Positions 51,424 to 61,376 of a stretch of DNA of 64,000 bases are shown here, piece by piece. Location of the stretch: assembly GCF_022829605.1 (NCBI RefSeq), contig NZ_JAKSYD010000100.1, forward strand, positions 62,001 to 126,000, in the 5' to 3' direction. The notes below the pieces were generated by a model, which saw only the letters and a list, made by a program, of their open reading frames with translations, did not search any database and was not told the origin of the DNA. Position numbers and translations under genes: made by a program. Positions within the stretch are counted from its first letter, which is position 1, and each line of letters begins with the position of its first letter. The stretch is from Methylobacterium sp. E-065 (lineage in GTDB: Bacteria > Pseudomonadota > Alphaproteobacteria > Rhizobiales > Beijerinckiaceae).

Positions 51424-52428
51424 TCAGGCGGCCGCGAGGGCCGCCGCGAACTGCGCCCGCGCCTGCGGCACGTCTAAGCCGTCGCCGGTTGGAGCGAGGC
51501 GCCCCAGGGCAGCGGCAGCCCGCTCAGCGGCGCGCCCAGCCAGGAGCGGGACCGCCTCGGCGACCGCACGCATTTCGTCCATCGCACCGTTGCAGTGGAG
51601 CCCGATATCGATACCCGCCGCGAAGGCACGCTCGGTTCGTTCGCGGAACGTCCCGGTCAGGGCATGCATCGACAGATCATCGGTCATCAGCAGGCCGTCG
51701 AAGCCGATCGCGCCGCGGATCACGTCTCGGATGACAGTAGGGGACTGCGTGGCCGGCCGCTCGGGATCGATGGCGGTGAAAACGACGTGCGCACTCATCG
51801 CCATCGGCAGATCGGCGAGTGCCCGAAACGGCCGGAAGTCCTGTGCCGCCAGCGCCTCGCGGCTGGCCTCGACGACCGGCAGCCCGTGGTGGCTGTCGCA
51901 CGCGGCGCGGCCGTGCCCCGGGATATGCTTCATCACCGGGAGGACGCCGCCGGCCATCAGGCCCTCGGCGACCGCCCGCGCAATCGCGGCGACGGAATCG
52001 GGATTCGTCCCGTAGGCCCGATCTCCGATGATGTCGTGGGAGCCCGGCGCCGGAACGTCGAGGACCGGCGCGCAATCCACGTTGATGCCGACCTCCGCGA
52101 GATCATGCGCCATCAGGCGCGCTCCGAGGCGCGCGACCGCCGTGGCGCTGCCATTTAGCCGACCGTAGCGACCGCCCGCTGGATAGGCTGGCCAGTGCGG
52201 CGGCCCCATCCGCTGGACCCGGCCGCCCTCCTGGTCGATCAGGATCGGCGCCAGCGTGCGCCCCAGGCAGGCGCGCAGGGCGTCCGTCAGGGCCCGCACT
52301 TCCTCGGGCGTGCCGATATTCCGCTTGAACAGGATGAAGCCCCAGGGCTGGACGTCGCGGAAGAACGCCGCCTCTTCGGGGGAGAGCGACTTGCCGGCGC
52401 AGCCGAGAATAAGAGCACGGGAGGTCAT
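51424..52428 (-). CDS. nagZ: beta-N-acetylhexosaminidase NagZ
   Basis: Cytosolic GH3 enzyme that cleaves GlcNAc from anhMurNAc peptides in peptidoglycan recycling. The 334-residue protein has PILIDQEGGRVQR, the catalytic-loop KHIPGHGRAACDSHHGLP with the Asp/His dyad, and the nucleophile in LLMTDDLSMHAL. Complete. It lies between the SPOR gene and tatA, which is the normal Rhizobiales order apart from missing scpAB. Confidence 0.94.
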   Translation of the reverse strand: MTSRALILGCAGKSLSPEEAAFFRDVQPWGFILFKRNIGTPEEVRALTDALRACLGRTLAPILIDQEGGRVQRMGPPHWPAYPAGGRYGRLNGSATAVARLGARLMAHDLAEVGINVDCAPVLDVPAPGSHDIIGDRAYGTNPDSVAAIARAVAEGLMAGGVLPVMKHIPGHGRAACDSHHGLPVVEASREALAAQDFRPFRALADLPMAMSAHVVFTAIDPERPATQSPTVIRDVIRGAIGFDGLLMTDDLSMHALTGTFRERTERAFAAGIDIGLHCNGAMDEMRAVAEAVPLLAGRAAERAAAALGRLAPTGDGLDVPQARAQFAAALAAA

Positions 52429-52802
52429 CGGGACGTCTCGAAAGAACTCGGTGAATGGCGACGACGAGACACGCTGGATCGGGCCGACCCGATCGGCCCA
52501 GACTCGGGCGGGAACGAGGAGCCGGCAAGTCGAATCGGCGGAAAGACACCACGATCGAGCGCGCGAGCCGCAGGTGTTGCCGCCGGGACTCGGAGCGGGC
52601 GACGCGTACGGCGCGGGTATCCGAGACCGCTGCGGCGCGGCCCGGGCTCCCGCTTAATCAGACCCCTTTGATCCGACGAGCCTAACCTGCTCGGATCGGG
52701 GATCGCCTGTCGGGCTCGGCGTCGACGACGTCCGCGTCAGAATCGGCCCTGGCCCCTTTCCGCCCCATCCCGACGTTCTGCGGAATGGGGCGCCTTGGCG
52801 TG
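52429..52802. other. intergenic region between SPOR gene and nagZ
   Basis: These 374 bp hold no supported gene; reading frames lack coding bias. The SPOR end contains a hairpin (listed separately), and the rest must carry the nagZ promoter if nagZ is not cotranscribed. Confidence 0.5.
52761..52792 (-). terminator. hairpin downstream of the SPOR gene
   Basis: CGCCCCAT at 52761-52768 and ATGGGGCG at 52785-52792 pair over 8 bp, with three further inner pairs after one mismatch and an 8-nt loop. It begins ten bases after the SPOR stop. No U-tract. Confidence 0.5.
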
Positions 52803-54170
52803 TCAGTTCTTCGCGACGAAGCATTGGCCGCCGGCACTCTGCAGCGAGCTGCACAGGCTGGACGCCGCAGCCTTTTCCAGCGGCCCGACGCGCACCCGGA
52901 AGATCGTCTTGCCGCCGACCTCCGCCTGGCGGATCAACTCCGGCTTGCCGGCGAGCTGGCTGTACTTACCCTGCAACTGATGCAGAGCGGCCCGCGCCTC
53001 CGCGGCCGAGCCGCGGACGCCGAGCTGAACCGAGAACCCGCTCACCGAGCCGCTGGTCACGGGCGCATCGTCGGCCGCCGTGGTGCTTGCCGTCGTATCC
53101 GGGATGGAGGCCGGACCCGCGGTGGCGACGCGCTGGGCGGCCTTCGGCGGCGGCTTCACGGCCACGGGCTTGGACGGCGGCGCCTCGACGGGCGTCGGGG
53201 CTGGCGCAGCTTCGACGGGGGTGGACAGCGCCGGCGGCGCGCTTGCGGCTGCCTGGCGTCCGGGCTTGGCCCTGGACACCGGGGGAGCCGGCGGCTCGTC
53301 CGTGGGCAGCACCATTGTGGGGATAGGCGACGGGCCCGCATCGGCCTGTGCCTCGCGGGCCGGCGCCGCGGGCGGCCCCTCGGGCTTCACCGCGACGGTG
53401 CGCACCCGCCTGGGTTCGCCGAACGCCTCGAACGGGCTGTTGCCCGGTGTCGTTCCGCCCTGGTTGGCTCCGCCGAGCGAGGGGCCCTGCGCCGCGCGCG
53501 CCGCCTCGGCGACGTCGAGGGGCTGCTCCTCGCGGTTCACGATCTTGATCTGGCCGTCCTTCTTGCCCTTCGGATCGTAGATCTGCCGGTTCTGATCGGG
53601 GATCTCGACGCCGTCGGCGACCTTGGGCGCGACCTTCATGGGGGTCGTATCGGCCTGCACGACCGGCACACCCCCGTGCCCGGTGTTGTTCAGACCCTTG
53701 TAGGTGAGCGCCCCCGTCACCGCGACCGCCACGACGGCGATCCCGGCGCCGACGGACAGCAGCCTGCGCCGAGGGTTAGTGCGCCGCAGCGGGCGGTCCT
53801 CCGCGTAGGCGTCATCGGCGACATCCGCAGCGGCCACGCCGGTATGGGCGTACGGCGCCTCCTCATGCGTGTCGCGCTCGACGGAGGCGAGATACTGATC
53901 GAAGGCGTCGGCCGGCGAGGCCTTGACGGGCTCAGGGGCGAAACTCGGCTCGACCCGTCCGTTCCAGGCATGCTGCGGCTCAACGGGTGCCACGGCACGC
54001 ATCTGATCGCGGGCGGCCAACAGCGCGCGGAAAGGATCGTCCTGCCCGACGATCCGGGCCAGTTCGGCCAGGGGGTCGACCTTGCCCGTGCCCTGCCCCC
54101 GGGGTTTCTCCGGGTGCAGATCGCGCGCGAGGGCGTCCAAATCGACCTGAGCGCGCGAAGCGTTCGTCAT
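52803..54170 (-). CDS. SPOR domain-containing membrane protein
   Basis: A 455-residue protein: cytoplasmic N-terminus about 1-130, a single membrane helix (RRRLLSVGAGIAVVAVAVTGALTYKGL), a long Pro/Ala-rich periplasmic linker and a C-terminal SPOR domain (VQLGVRGSAAEARAALHQLQ, FRVRVGPLEKAAASSLCSSLQSAGGQCFVAK). SPOR domains bind denuded glycan strands at the division septum. It is downstream of argS (48 bp), and this order with dgt and nagZ is typical of Rhizobiales. Confidence 0.9.
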   Translation of the reverse strand: MTNASRAQVDLDALARDLHPEKPRGQGTGKVDPLAELARIVGQDDPFRALLAARDQMRAVAPVEPQHAWNGRVEPSFAPEPVKASPADAFDQYLASVERDTHEEAPYAHTGVAAADVADDAYAEDRPLRRTNPRRRLLSVGAGIAVVAVAVTGALTYKGLNNTGHGGVPVVQADTTPMKVAPKVADGVEIPDQNRQIYDPKGKKDGQIKIVNREEQPLDVAEAARAAQGPSLGGANQGGTTPGNSPFEAFGEPRRVRTVAVKPEGPPAAPAREAQADAGPSPIPTMVLPTDEPPAPPVSRAKPGRQAAASAPPALSTPVEAAPAPTPVEAPPSKPVAVKPPPKAAQRVATAGPASIPDTTASTTAADDAPVTSGSVSGFSVQLGVRGSAAEARAALHQLQGKYSQLAGKPELIRQAEVGGKTIFRVRVGPLEKAAASSLCSSLQSAGGQCFVAKN

Positions 54171-54218
54171 GGCAGCATCCTCACATCAGCGCCGGTCGGA
54201 GGCCCGCTGGTATCAGAC

Positions 54219-55970
54219 CTATCGCATCTCGTCCGGCGCGGTCACACCAAGTACCGCGAGGCCCGCGGCGAGCGTGCTCCGAAGTGATTCGGCGAGCGCA
54301 AGCCGGGCCCAGGTGGACTTTCGATCGGTTGCATTAACAAACCGTAATTGCGGCAAGTCTTTGCCCTTGTTCCAGAAACTATGAAGCGCAGACGCGATTT
54401 CGTAGAGGTGGAAGGCAATTCGGTGCGGTTCATGGGCGGCGGCGGCCGACTCAAGCACCCGCGGGTACTGGGCGATCAGCCGCATCATCTCGGCCTCACC
54501 GGAATCGGTGAGCAGGTCGAACGCCGCCTCGCCGAGGAGGCCGGACGGGGACAGGTCGGCGTCCGGAAACGCCTCGCGCGCCTGCCGCTGGACCGAACGC
54601 ACCCGGGCGTGGGCGTACTGCACGTAGAAGACCGGATTGTCCTTCGACTGCTCGACCACCTTGGCGAGGTCGAAATCCAGCGTCGCGTCGTTCTTGCGAT
54701 AGAGCATCATGAAGCGGATCGCGTCGCGACCGACCTCGTCGATGACGTCGCGCAGGGTGACGAACTCGCCGGCCCGCTTCGACATCTTCACCGGCTCGCC
54801 TGCGCGCAACAGCCGCACGAGCTGGCAGAGTTTGACGTCGAGCGTCGCCTTGCCGTCGCTCACGGCCTTCACGGCAGCCTGCATGCGCTTGACGTAGCCG
54901 CCATGGTCGGCGCCGAGCACGTCGATCAACTCGGTGGCGCCCGCGAGGTACTTCGCCCGGTGATAGGCGATATCGGAAGCGAAATAGGTGTAGGACCCGT
55001 CGGACTTCAGCAACGGCCGATCGCTGTCGTCGCCGAATTCCTTGGTGCGGAACAGCGTCTGCTCGCGATCCTCCCAATCCTCGGGGAGCTGGCCCTTCGG
55101 TGGCGGTAGACGGCCCTCGTAGACCAGCCCGCGCTCACGCAATTCCTGGAGGAGCGCCTTCACGGCGCCGCTGTCCTGAAGCGTCCGCTCCGAGAAGAAC
55201 ACGTCGTGCCTGATGCCGATCGCCGCCAGATCGCCCCGGATCATCTCCATCATCATGGCGAGCGCCGTCTCGCGCACCACCGGCAGCCATTCCGCCTCGG
55301 ACTGGTCGAGAAGGGTGCGCCCGTGCGTTTCGGCAAGCTTCGCGCCGACGGGCTTCAGGTAATCGCCCGGATAGAGGCCCTCCCCGATCACGAAGGGTTC
55401 ACCCAGCGCCTCGCAGTAGCGCTGGTAGGCCGAGCGGGCCAACACGTCGACCTGCGCGCCCGCGTCGTTGATGTAGTATTCCCGCGTGACCGTCCGGCCG
55501 GCGGCGACCAGCAGGTTGCACAGGGCGTCGCCGAATACGGCGCCCCGGCCGTGGCCGACATGCATCGGCCCGGTGGGGTTGGCCGAGACGTACTCGACAT
55601 TGATTGGACCACCCGGCATCTGCGCCCGGCCGAACGCCTCCGGCGCCGTGAGCGCGCTGCGCAGCACGGCGTGGAAGATCGCGGGATCGAGCCGTAGGTT
55701 GATGAAGCCGGGACCGGCGACGCTGGCCTCCAAGATGCGCGAATCGGTCCGCAGTTCGGCAGCCAGCGCCTCGCCGAGGGCCTTCGGGTTGGTCCGCGAC
55801 TCCTTGGCCAGGACCAGGGCCGCGTTGGTGGCGAGGTCGCCATGGGCGGAGTCGCGCGGTGGCTCGACGACCACGCGGCCGAGATCCAGTCCCTCCGGCA
55901 GCTGGCCGGCGCGCGTCAGCGCCTCGACGGCCTCGCGCACGCGCGCCTCGAACAGGGCGAATATGTTCAT
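54219..55970 (-). CDS. argS: arginyl-tRNA synthetase
   Basis: A 583-residue class I synthetase. N-terminal additional domain VRGxV-like; HIGH motif [24 protein letters not shown]-type motif [19 protein letters not shown]-terminal anticodon-binding helices ([29 protein letters not shown]). Full length. It is separated from dgt by the Gly/Tyr-rich gene, which breaks the usual adjacency of dgt and argS. Confidence 0.96.
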   Translation of the reverse strand: MNIFALFEARVREAVEALTRAGQLPEGLDLGRVVVEPPRDSAHGDLATNAALVLAKESRTNPKALGEALAAELRTDSRILEASVAGPGFINLRLDPAIFHAVLRSALTAPEAFGRAQMPGGPINVEYVSANPTGPMHVGHGRGAVFGDALCNLLVAAGRTVTREYYINDAGAQVDVLARSAYQRYCEALGEPFVIGEGLYPGDYLKPVGAKLAETHGRTLLDQSEAEWLPVVRETALAMMMEMIRGDLAAIGIRHDVFFSERTLQDSGAVKALLQELRERGLVYEGRLPPPKGQLPEDWEDREQTLFRTKEFGDDSDRPLLKSDGSYTYFASDIAYHRAKYLAGATELIDVLGADHGGYVKRMQAAVKAVSDGKATLDVKLCQLVRLLRAGEPVKMSKRAGEFVTLRDVIDEVGRDAIRFMMLYRKNDATLDFDLAKVVEQSKDNPVFYVQYAHARVRSVQRQAREAFPDADLSPSGLLGEAAFDLLTDSGEAEMMRLIAQYPRVLESAAAAHEPHRIAFHLYEIASALHSFWNKGKDLPQLRFVNATDRKSTWARLALAESLRSTLAAGLAVLGVTAPDEMR

Positions 55971-56228
55971 CGGTCTCGGTCTCGCTCGCGGGGAACCCGT
56001 CGCCCGGCTCGATCGGGCTGGGGCCGCTCCGGCCGTCTAGCAAGGGGGCGGGAGGGTGTCACGGCACCTGGGGTGAGCCCGGGCCCGATCGCGGACGGCC
56101 GGCACGCGGCTCGCTAAGACAGGCCACCCTGCGCGGTGATTACCGACGGTGCGGAAAAGGTCTTGTTTCATTGCACTTAAGGCGGTGTCATCGCGGTCGA
56201 TCGTGAACCCCCGGTCGTGGAGACATCG

Positions 56229-56633
56229 ATGAAGACCCTGACGATTGTCGGCTCTGCGGTTTGTGCCCTCTTGCTGGCCGCGCCGGCCGCGGAGGCAGGT
56301 GGATTCCGGGGCGGCGGGTTCCACGGCGGACATTATGGCGGCGGATACGGCGGGTTCCGCGCCGGGGGCTACGGTACCCGCGGCGGTTTCTACGGCCGTC
56401 GCTATGGCTACGGCTATGGACGCGGGTACGGCTACGGTTACGGACGCGGTCTCGGGTATGGGCTTGCGGGTGCAGGACTCGGCCTTGGACTGGGCCTCGC
56501 TGCCGGCGGCCTCTACGGCGGTTACGGCGGTTACGGCGGCTACGGCGGCTACGGCTACCCTGCGGCCTATGGAGGATATGGCTACGATTACGGCTATCCG
56601 GCCACCTACGGCGGTTACGGCTGCGGCTGCTGA
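56229..56633 (+). CDS. Gly/Tyr-rich secreted protein
   Basis: A 134-residue protein with a signal peptide (LLAAPAAEAGG) and a mature part that is almost only Gly and Tyr with some Arg, Phe and a CGC end: GYGRGYGYGYGRGLGYG, GGYGGYGGYGGYGY. It repeats a GGTTACGGC-like unit at DNA level. Similar proteins exist in Methylobacterium and Rhizobiales, probably matrix or surface-sticky proteins. It lies on plus between argS and dgt, both on minus. ATG 56229 has GGAG upstream. Confidence 0.75.
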   Translation: MKTLTIVGSAVCALLLAAPAAEAGGFRGGGFHGGHYGGGYGGFRAGGYGTRGGFYGRRYGYGYGRGYGYGYGRGLGYGLAGAGLGLGLGLAAGGLYGGYGGYGGYGGYGYPAAYGGYGYDYGYPATYGGYGCGC

Positions 56634-56819
56634 TCTGGATCAACGCCGCGCTATCGGCGGATCGTTGAACCGCGCCGTGACCGGGATGCCGACGCTCCCG
56701 GTCGGCTCCCGGTCAAGACCGCGTACCGCCGTCGCTCGGATCTGAGCATCCAGCGGCGACACCACGTCTGCCGACGATGAGCTGCGCTGAATCGCTGTGC
56801 CGCGCCCGCACCAAATCCA

Positions 56820-58067
56820 TCAGGGCTCAGCGAGCGGTAAGCCCCGGCTTGGCAATTCCCAATGCAGATCCGGTGTCGCGTCGTAGAGCTTGCGATGGGC
56901 CAGCACCGCATAGGTATCGGTCATGCCGGCGATGTAATCGGCGACCCGGCGGGCGATCCGGGCGGTCGAGGCATCGGCGAGGCCGGCGCTCCATTCTTCG
57001 GGCATGCGGGACGGATCGGTCGTGAATGCAGCGAACAGGTCGCGGACGATGGCGTCGGCTTTGTTGCGCACGGCCACGACGCCGGGATGTCGGTACATCC
57101 GCCCCCACAGGAAGCGCATGATGTCGGCGTCGGCCGCGGCGATCTCGGGCGAGAATGCGATCACCGGTTCGCCGGCCCTGCGGATGTCCTCGACGCTGCG
57201 CGGGTCGAGCGCCGCGATCCGGCGGCTGCCCTCGCGGATCACATCCTCCACGAAACGGGTGATCACGCGTCGCGCCAGCTCGTGAATCTTGCGGGACGGC
57301 TCCAGGCCGGGATGAAGCCGGTCGATCTCCCCGAGCAGGTCGGCCAGGAACGGGACGCCTTGCAGCTCCGGGATCTCGAACAGCCCGGCCCGCAGGCCGT
57401 CGTCGAGATCATGGGCCGCATAGGCGATATCGTCGGCGAGCGACGCGGCTTGCGCTTCCGGACCAGCCTGACTCCACAGGTCGAGGGGATTCAGGGCGTC
57501 GTATTCGAGGATTGCAGCGGGAATGCCGTGCTCTCTGTAGCGCGGCGTCGGCCTGCCCTCGGGGTCGAGCAGCGGGCCGTTGTGCTTGACCAGTCCCTCC
57601 AGCGTCTCCCAGGCGAGGTTGAGCCCGTCGAACCCCGCGTAGCGCCGCTCCAGGCGCGTCACGATCCGTAGGGCCTGCGCATTGTGGTCGAAGCCGCCAT
57701 GGCCGGCCATGCAGGCATCGAGGGCGTCCTCGCCGGTGTGACCGAAGCAGGTGTGGCCGAGGTCGTGACTCAGCGCCAGCGCCTCCGCGAGATCCTCATC
57801 GAGCCCCAGCGCCCGCGCCAAAGCCCGGCCGATCTGGCTGACCTCCAGGGTATGGGTCAACCGGGTCCGGTAATGGTCGCCCTCGTGATGCACGAAGACC
57901 TGCGTCTTGTGCTTCAGGCGCCGGAACGCGGTCGAGTGAATGATCCTGTCCCGGTCGCGTTGGAAGTCGCTGCGCGTCGGCGAGCCGGCCTCCGGGATCA
58001 GCCGACCCCGGGTCCGAGCCGGATCCGTCGCGTAGGGTGCGCGCCAGCGCTCGCCGTTAGGCCGCAC
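56820..58067 (-). CDS. dgt: deoxyguanosinetriphosphate triphosphohydrolase-like protein
   Basis: A 415-residue HD-domain dNTP triphosphohydrolase that splits dNTPs to nucleoside and triphosphate. The metal-binding motif is [46 protein letters not shown], with [17 protein letters not shown] later. The [22 protein letters not shown] segment is diagnostic. Start is GTG 58067. Full length for the alphaproteobacterial (type 2) branch. Confidence 0.92.
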   Translation of the reverse strand: MRPNGERWRAPYATDPARTRGRLIPEAGSPTRSDFQRDRDRIIHSTAFRRLKHKTQVFVHHEGDHYRTRLTHTLEVSQIGRALARALGLDEDLAEALALSHDLGHTCFGHTGEDALDACMAGHGGFDHNAQALRIVTRLERRYAGFDGLNLAWETLEGLVKHNGPLLDPEGRPTPRYREHGIPAAILEYDALNPLDLWSQAGPEAQAASLADDIAYAAHDLDDGLRAGLFEIPELQGVPFLADLLGEIDRLHPGLEPSRKIHELARRVITRFVEDVIREGSRRIAALDPRSVEDIRRAGEPVIAFSPEIAAADADIMRFLWGRMYRHPGVVAVRNKADAIVRDLFAAFTTDPSRMPEEWSAGLADASTARIARRVADYIAGMTDTYAVLAHRKLYDATPDLHWELPSRGLPLAEP

Positions 58068-58218
58068 GGAACGCGTCCGCTGTCTCGCGCAAACTGGTCA
58101 TGCTCTCTCCTCGTCCGACGCGTTGCGGCGCAGGCTCAGGATCCATATCTTGTCTGCGATGACGCCCGGGACAACATTCCGGCGGCGTCCACCGAACGAT
58201 TGCGTGGCCGTGAGACCA

Positions 58219-58545
58219 ATGGCTGATATCACCCTGACCGATCGCGCCGCCAAGCGCATCAACGAGATCATGGTCGCCGAGCCCGCCGGCTCGTCGCTGC
58301 GGATCAGCGTCAACGGCGGCGGCTGCTCGGGCTTTTCCTATGCCTTCGACATCGTCCGGAGCCGCGAGGCCCAGGACTTCGCGATCGAGCGCAACGGTGC
58401 CACCGTCGTGGTCGATCCGGTGTCGCTGGAATACATGAGCGGCTCGACGATCGACTTCGTGAACGACCTGATCGGCCAGTCCTTCAAGATCGAGAATCCG
58501 CTCGCTACGGCGTCCTGCGGCTGCGGCACGTCCTTCTCTTTGTGA
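58219..58545 (+). CDS. erpA: iron-sulphur cluster insertion protein ErpA
   Basis: A 108-residue A-type carrier that hands Fe-S clusters to apoproteins. The three ligands are C36 (NGGGCSGFSYAF), C100 and C102 (SCGCGTSFSL). ATG 58219 gives the family start ADITLTDRAAKRINEI; longer frames upstream are not supported. It diverges from dgt, as in many Rhizobiales. Confidence 0.95.
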   Translation: MADITLTDRAAKRINEIMVAEPAGSSLRISVNGGGCSGFSYAFDIVRSREAQDFAIERNGATVVVDPVSLEYMSGSTIDFVNDLIGQSFKIENPLATASCGCGTSFSL

Positions 58546-58698
58546 ACGCGCCGACCCGGGGATCTGAGGCCCCGGCCGTTGCCGGCTTGCGACACCCGTC
58601 TGGGCTCGGCGCAGTGATCCGACGGGCGCGATTGCCTCGCCTGGCAAAACGCGTCAGGCCTGTCGGACTCGCGTGAACGCTTTGGTCCGGACCCTGTC

Positions 58699-60630
58699 AT
58701 GATCCATCCGAAGGCCCGATCCTCCGTCTGGTCGGCCTGGGTGGCGGCCGGCGCCACGGCGCTGCTCGGCCTTGTCGTGCTTCCAATGCCGCTCGCCGCG
58801 CAGGAGGGCGCCGCCGCGGTTCAGGACGTGACGGTGACCGATGTCGTCCTGCCCCTCGGCGGCACGCTCCTCAAGGCGCCGAAGCTGACAGCGAGCGGAA
58901 CGCGCCTTTCGAAGGATGAGCTGGCCGCGATCCTGCGCCCGGACTCGGCGGTCCCGTGGAGCGAGCGCTTGGCGCGGCTCGATGCCGGCAGCCTGACGGT
59001 TCCGGTGCTCACCTCCGAGAATGCCGGGCCGGGGGACAACCGCCAGACCGTGACCTACCGCGACGTCGTCGCCCGGGATGTCCGGGCCGGCCGCGTCGGT
59101 GAGCTGACGGCCGCGGGTGCGACCGTCAGCGTGGTCTCCGGGCCGAACCGCGGTTCCGGAACCTACGGTCAGTTGCACGCCACGGATCTCGACCTCGCGG
59201 CGCTCAGCCGGCTCTACACCGTCGCCGGGGATGGCAAGGGCCCGATCCAGCGGGTCTATGGAACCATTCAAGTCGCGGATGTGACCTACGCGGATGCGCG
59301 TGGGACCACCGTGAAGATCGCGAGCCTGAACGGGCGCGATCTGGGCGGCCGACAGATCCCCGATGGTTGGAACGGCGCCTTCGCCATCGTGGCCGGGGGA
59401 GTCCAGGATGGCGTCGATCGCCGTGCCGTCGCAGCCTCGGCTGCCGATTTGATTGAGGCGACCACGGTGGGGAGCCTGGAGATGCAGGGCCTCAGCGTCA
59501 GCGATGCCGATCCGAAGGGGCCGTTGCTGTTCGAGATCCGCCGGGTCGCCTACGCGTCCGAGGGGCCGGAGGCCGGCACGCGGCTGGAGGATCTGTCCCT
59601 GTCGCGGGGCAGCCTGCGCACGCAGCTGGCCCGCTTGACGCTGACCGGTGCCTCGCTGGCTCCCACGGTGGCTGCGCTGCAGGGCATCGCCGGGGAACCG
59701 GCAGCCCGGGCTGGTTTCTCCGACACCGAGATGCGCCGCCTGACGCCGCAGATCGGCAATTTGACCTTGAACGACCTGGCGATCGAACTCCCGCCGGAGG
59801 CTACACTCGACCATGCGCCCCAACGGGATGGACGGGGTCCGCCGCGCGGGCCCGGCCCCGAGGCGGCCCGGCTCAACGCGGGGAAGCCTGCGGATCCGAA
59901 GGCATCGGAGCCGCGGGTCGGCGATCCCCTTGCGGTCACGGTCGTACCGCCGACGGGTCGCCGGGTCGCTCTGCGGGAGGCAACCCTCGCCGTCGGTCCG
60001 CCCAGCGATGGCGTGCCGAGCAGCAGCCGTCTGACCCTGTCCGGCCTGAGCCTGCCCGCGGATCTGCTGGCCGGTCAGCCGATCGTCGGAATGCTTCCGG
60101 CCTACGGCTATCGTGACATCGACCTCGACGTCGTCGCCGACGCGTCGGTCGATGCGAAGGCGCGTGATCTGCTGGTGCGCGACATCACGGTTTCGGGGCG
60201 CGAGATCGGCACCATCCGCCTGTCAGGAACGCTCGGCGGCATCGGGCCGGAGCTTCTCTCGGGGACGCTTCCGGCGGCGACCCTGCTCATGTTCTCGGGG
60301 AGCGCGAAGAACCTCGATCTCACGGTCGAGAATGCCGGCCTGTTCGAGCGCTTCCTGACCGCGCAGGCGAAGGACCTGAGCCTCAAGCCGGATGAGCTGC
60401 GCAAGGAATACGTCACCGCCAGCCTGCTTGGGGTTCCGATCATTCTCGGCAACGGCCCCGCCGCCAAGGCGATCGGGGCCGCGATGGGTCAGTTCGTGAT
60501 GAAGCCCGGAAAGCTGGTGCTGCACGCCAAGGCCAAGGAGCCTGCGGGCATCGGCTTCATCGACCTCGGCGCCGCGCGCTCGCCCGCCCTCGTGCTCGAT
60601 CGCTTGGATGTCGACGCCAGGGCGAACTGA
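58699..60630 (+). CDS. large secreted protein of unknown function
   Basis: A 643-residue protein with a signal peptide (LLGLVVLPMPLAAQEG) and a long beta-rich mature region. Loosely repeated blocks of the type LTVTDVVLPLGGTLLKAP, GSLEMQGLSVSD, GNLTLNDLAIELPP and SRLTLSGLSLPADLL suggest an extended beta structure like AsmA/YhdP-type proteins. One Pro/Gly-rich insert lies near residues 370-400. The C-terminus is Ala/Lys rich helix then FIDLGAARSPALVLDRL. No family is recognised with certainty. ATG 58699. Confidence 0.65.
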   Translation: MIHPKARSSVWSAWVAAGATALLGLVVLPMPLAAQEGAAAVQDVTVTDVVLPLGGTLLKAPKLTASGTRLSKDELAAILRPDSAVPWSERLARLDAGSLTVPVLTSENAGPGDNRQTVTYRDVVARDVRAGRVGELTAAGATVSVVSGPNRGSGTYGQLHATDLDLAALSRLYTVAGDGKGPIQRVYGTIQVADVTYADARGTTVKIASLNGRDLGGRQIPDGWNGAFAIVAGGVQDGVDRRAVAASAADLIEATTVGSLEMQGLSVSDADPKGPLLFEIRRVAYASEGPEAGTRLEDLSLSRGSLRTQLARLTLTGASLAPTVAALQGIAGEPAARAGFSDTEMRRLTPQIGNLTLNDLAIELPPEATLDHAPQRDGRGPPRGPGPEAARLNAGKPADPKASEPRVGDPLAVTVVPPTGRRVALREATLAVGPPSDGVPSSSRLTLSGLSLPADLLAGQPIVGMLPAYGYRDIDLDVVADASVDAKARDLLVRDITVSGREIGTIRLSGTLGGIGPELLSGTLPAATLLMFSGSAKNLDLTVENAGLFERFLTAQAKDLSLKPDELRKEYVTASLLGVPIILGNGPAAKAIGAAMGQFVMKPGKLVLHAKAKEPAGIGFIDLGAARSPALVLDRLDVDARAN

Positions 60631-60641
60631 CGGTCAGGCTC

Positions 60642-61376
60642 TCAGAGCGCGATGATTCCCGGGTACCGCGCCGCGAGCGTCGCCCGGGTTGTCTCGGCCC
60701 AGGACCGATCCCGTGCCTGGCGCGGCCGGTCGAGCGCCACGTCTGCAATCAGGCTCGCTGGCCGGCGCGAGACGAGGAGCAGACGGTCGGCGATCCCGAT
60801 CGCCTCGGCGACGTTGTGGGTCACCATTAAAACGCTCATGCCCGTCTCATCGACCGTGTCGACCACCAGCCCGCGCAGCTCGGCGGCGGCGGCGTCGTCG
60901 AGCGAGACGAACGGCTCGTCCAGCACCAGCACGAGCGGCCCGGCGGCGAGCGCCCGGGCGAGCGCCACGCGCCGCTGCATCCCGAGCGAGAGCGCCTTCG
61001 GGTAGCTGCTTCGCCAAGGAGTGAGCCCGAGCCGCGCGAACAGAGCGTCGAGGTCGCGGCTCCTTCGGACCCGGGGAAGGCCAAGACGCACGTTATGCTC
61101 GACGCTGCGCCAGGGCAGCAAACGCGGCTCCTGGAACACGATGCCGGCCTGCTCGGCCCCGGAGACCCGGCCCTCGAAGGCCGTATCGAGGCCGAGGAGG
61201 ATGCGCAAAGTCGTGGTCTTGCCGGCGCCGGACGGGCCGATCAGGCAGACGATCTCGCCTGCCGCGATGCCGAAGGCGAGGTTGCGCACGGCCTCGACCG
61301 GTTCGGCGCCGCGCGACCGATACCATTTCGAATCGATCGCAACCTGCAGGACAGGCTCAGCGCCAGCGACGGACAT
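60642..61376 (-). CDS. ABC transporter ATP-binding protein (nitrate/sulphonate/taurine type)
   Basis: A 244-residue nucleotide-binding subunit of the SsuB/TauB family. Walker A GPSGAGKTT, signature LSLGMQRR (variant of LSGGQ), Walker B LVLVLDEPF, H-loop THN. The signature loop deviates in the second and third positions (SLGMQ), which is common in this clade. It overlaps the permease gene by 20 bp if ATG 61376 is right. Substrate unknown. Confidence 0.85.
   Translation of the reverse strand: MSVAGAEPVLQVAIDSKWYRSRGAEPVEAVRNLAFGIAAGEIVCLIGPSGAGKTTTLRILLGLDTAFEGRVSGAEQAGIVFQEPRLLPWRSVEHNVRLGLPRVRRSRDLDALFARLGLTPWRSSYPKALSLGMQRRVALARALAAGPLVLVLDEPFVSLDDAAAAELRGLVVDTVDETGMSVLMVTHNVAEAIGIADRLLLVSRRPASLIADVALDRPRQARDRSWAETTRATLAARYPGIIAL

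Noticed and set aside
56400..56633. CRISPR-like tandem repeats
   Set aside because: The repeats are codon-level GGY/GYG units within a coding frame, without spacers.
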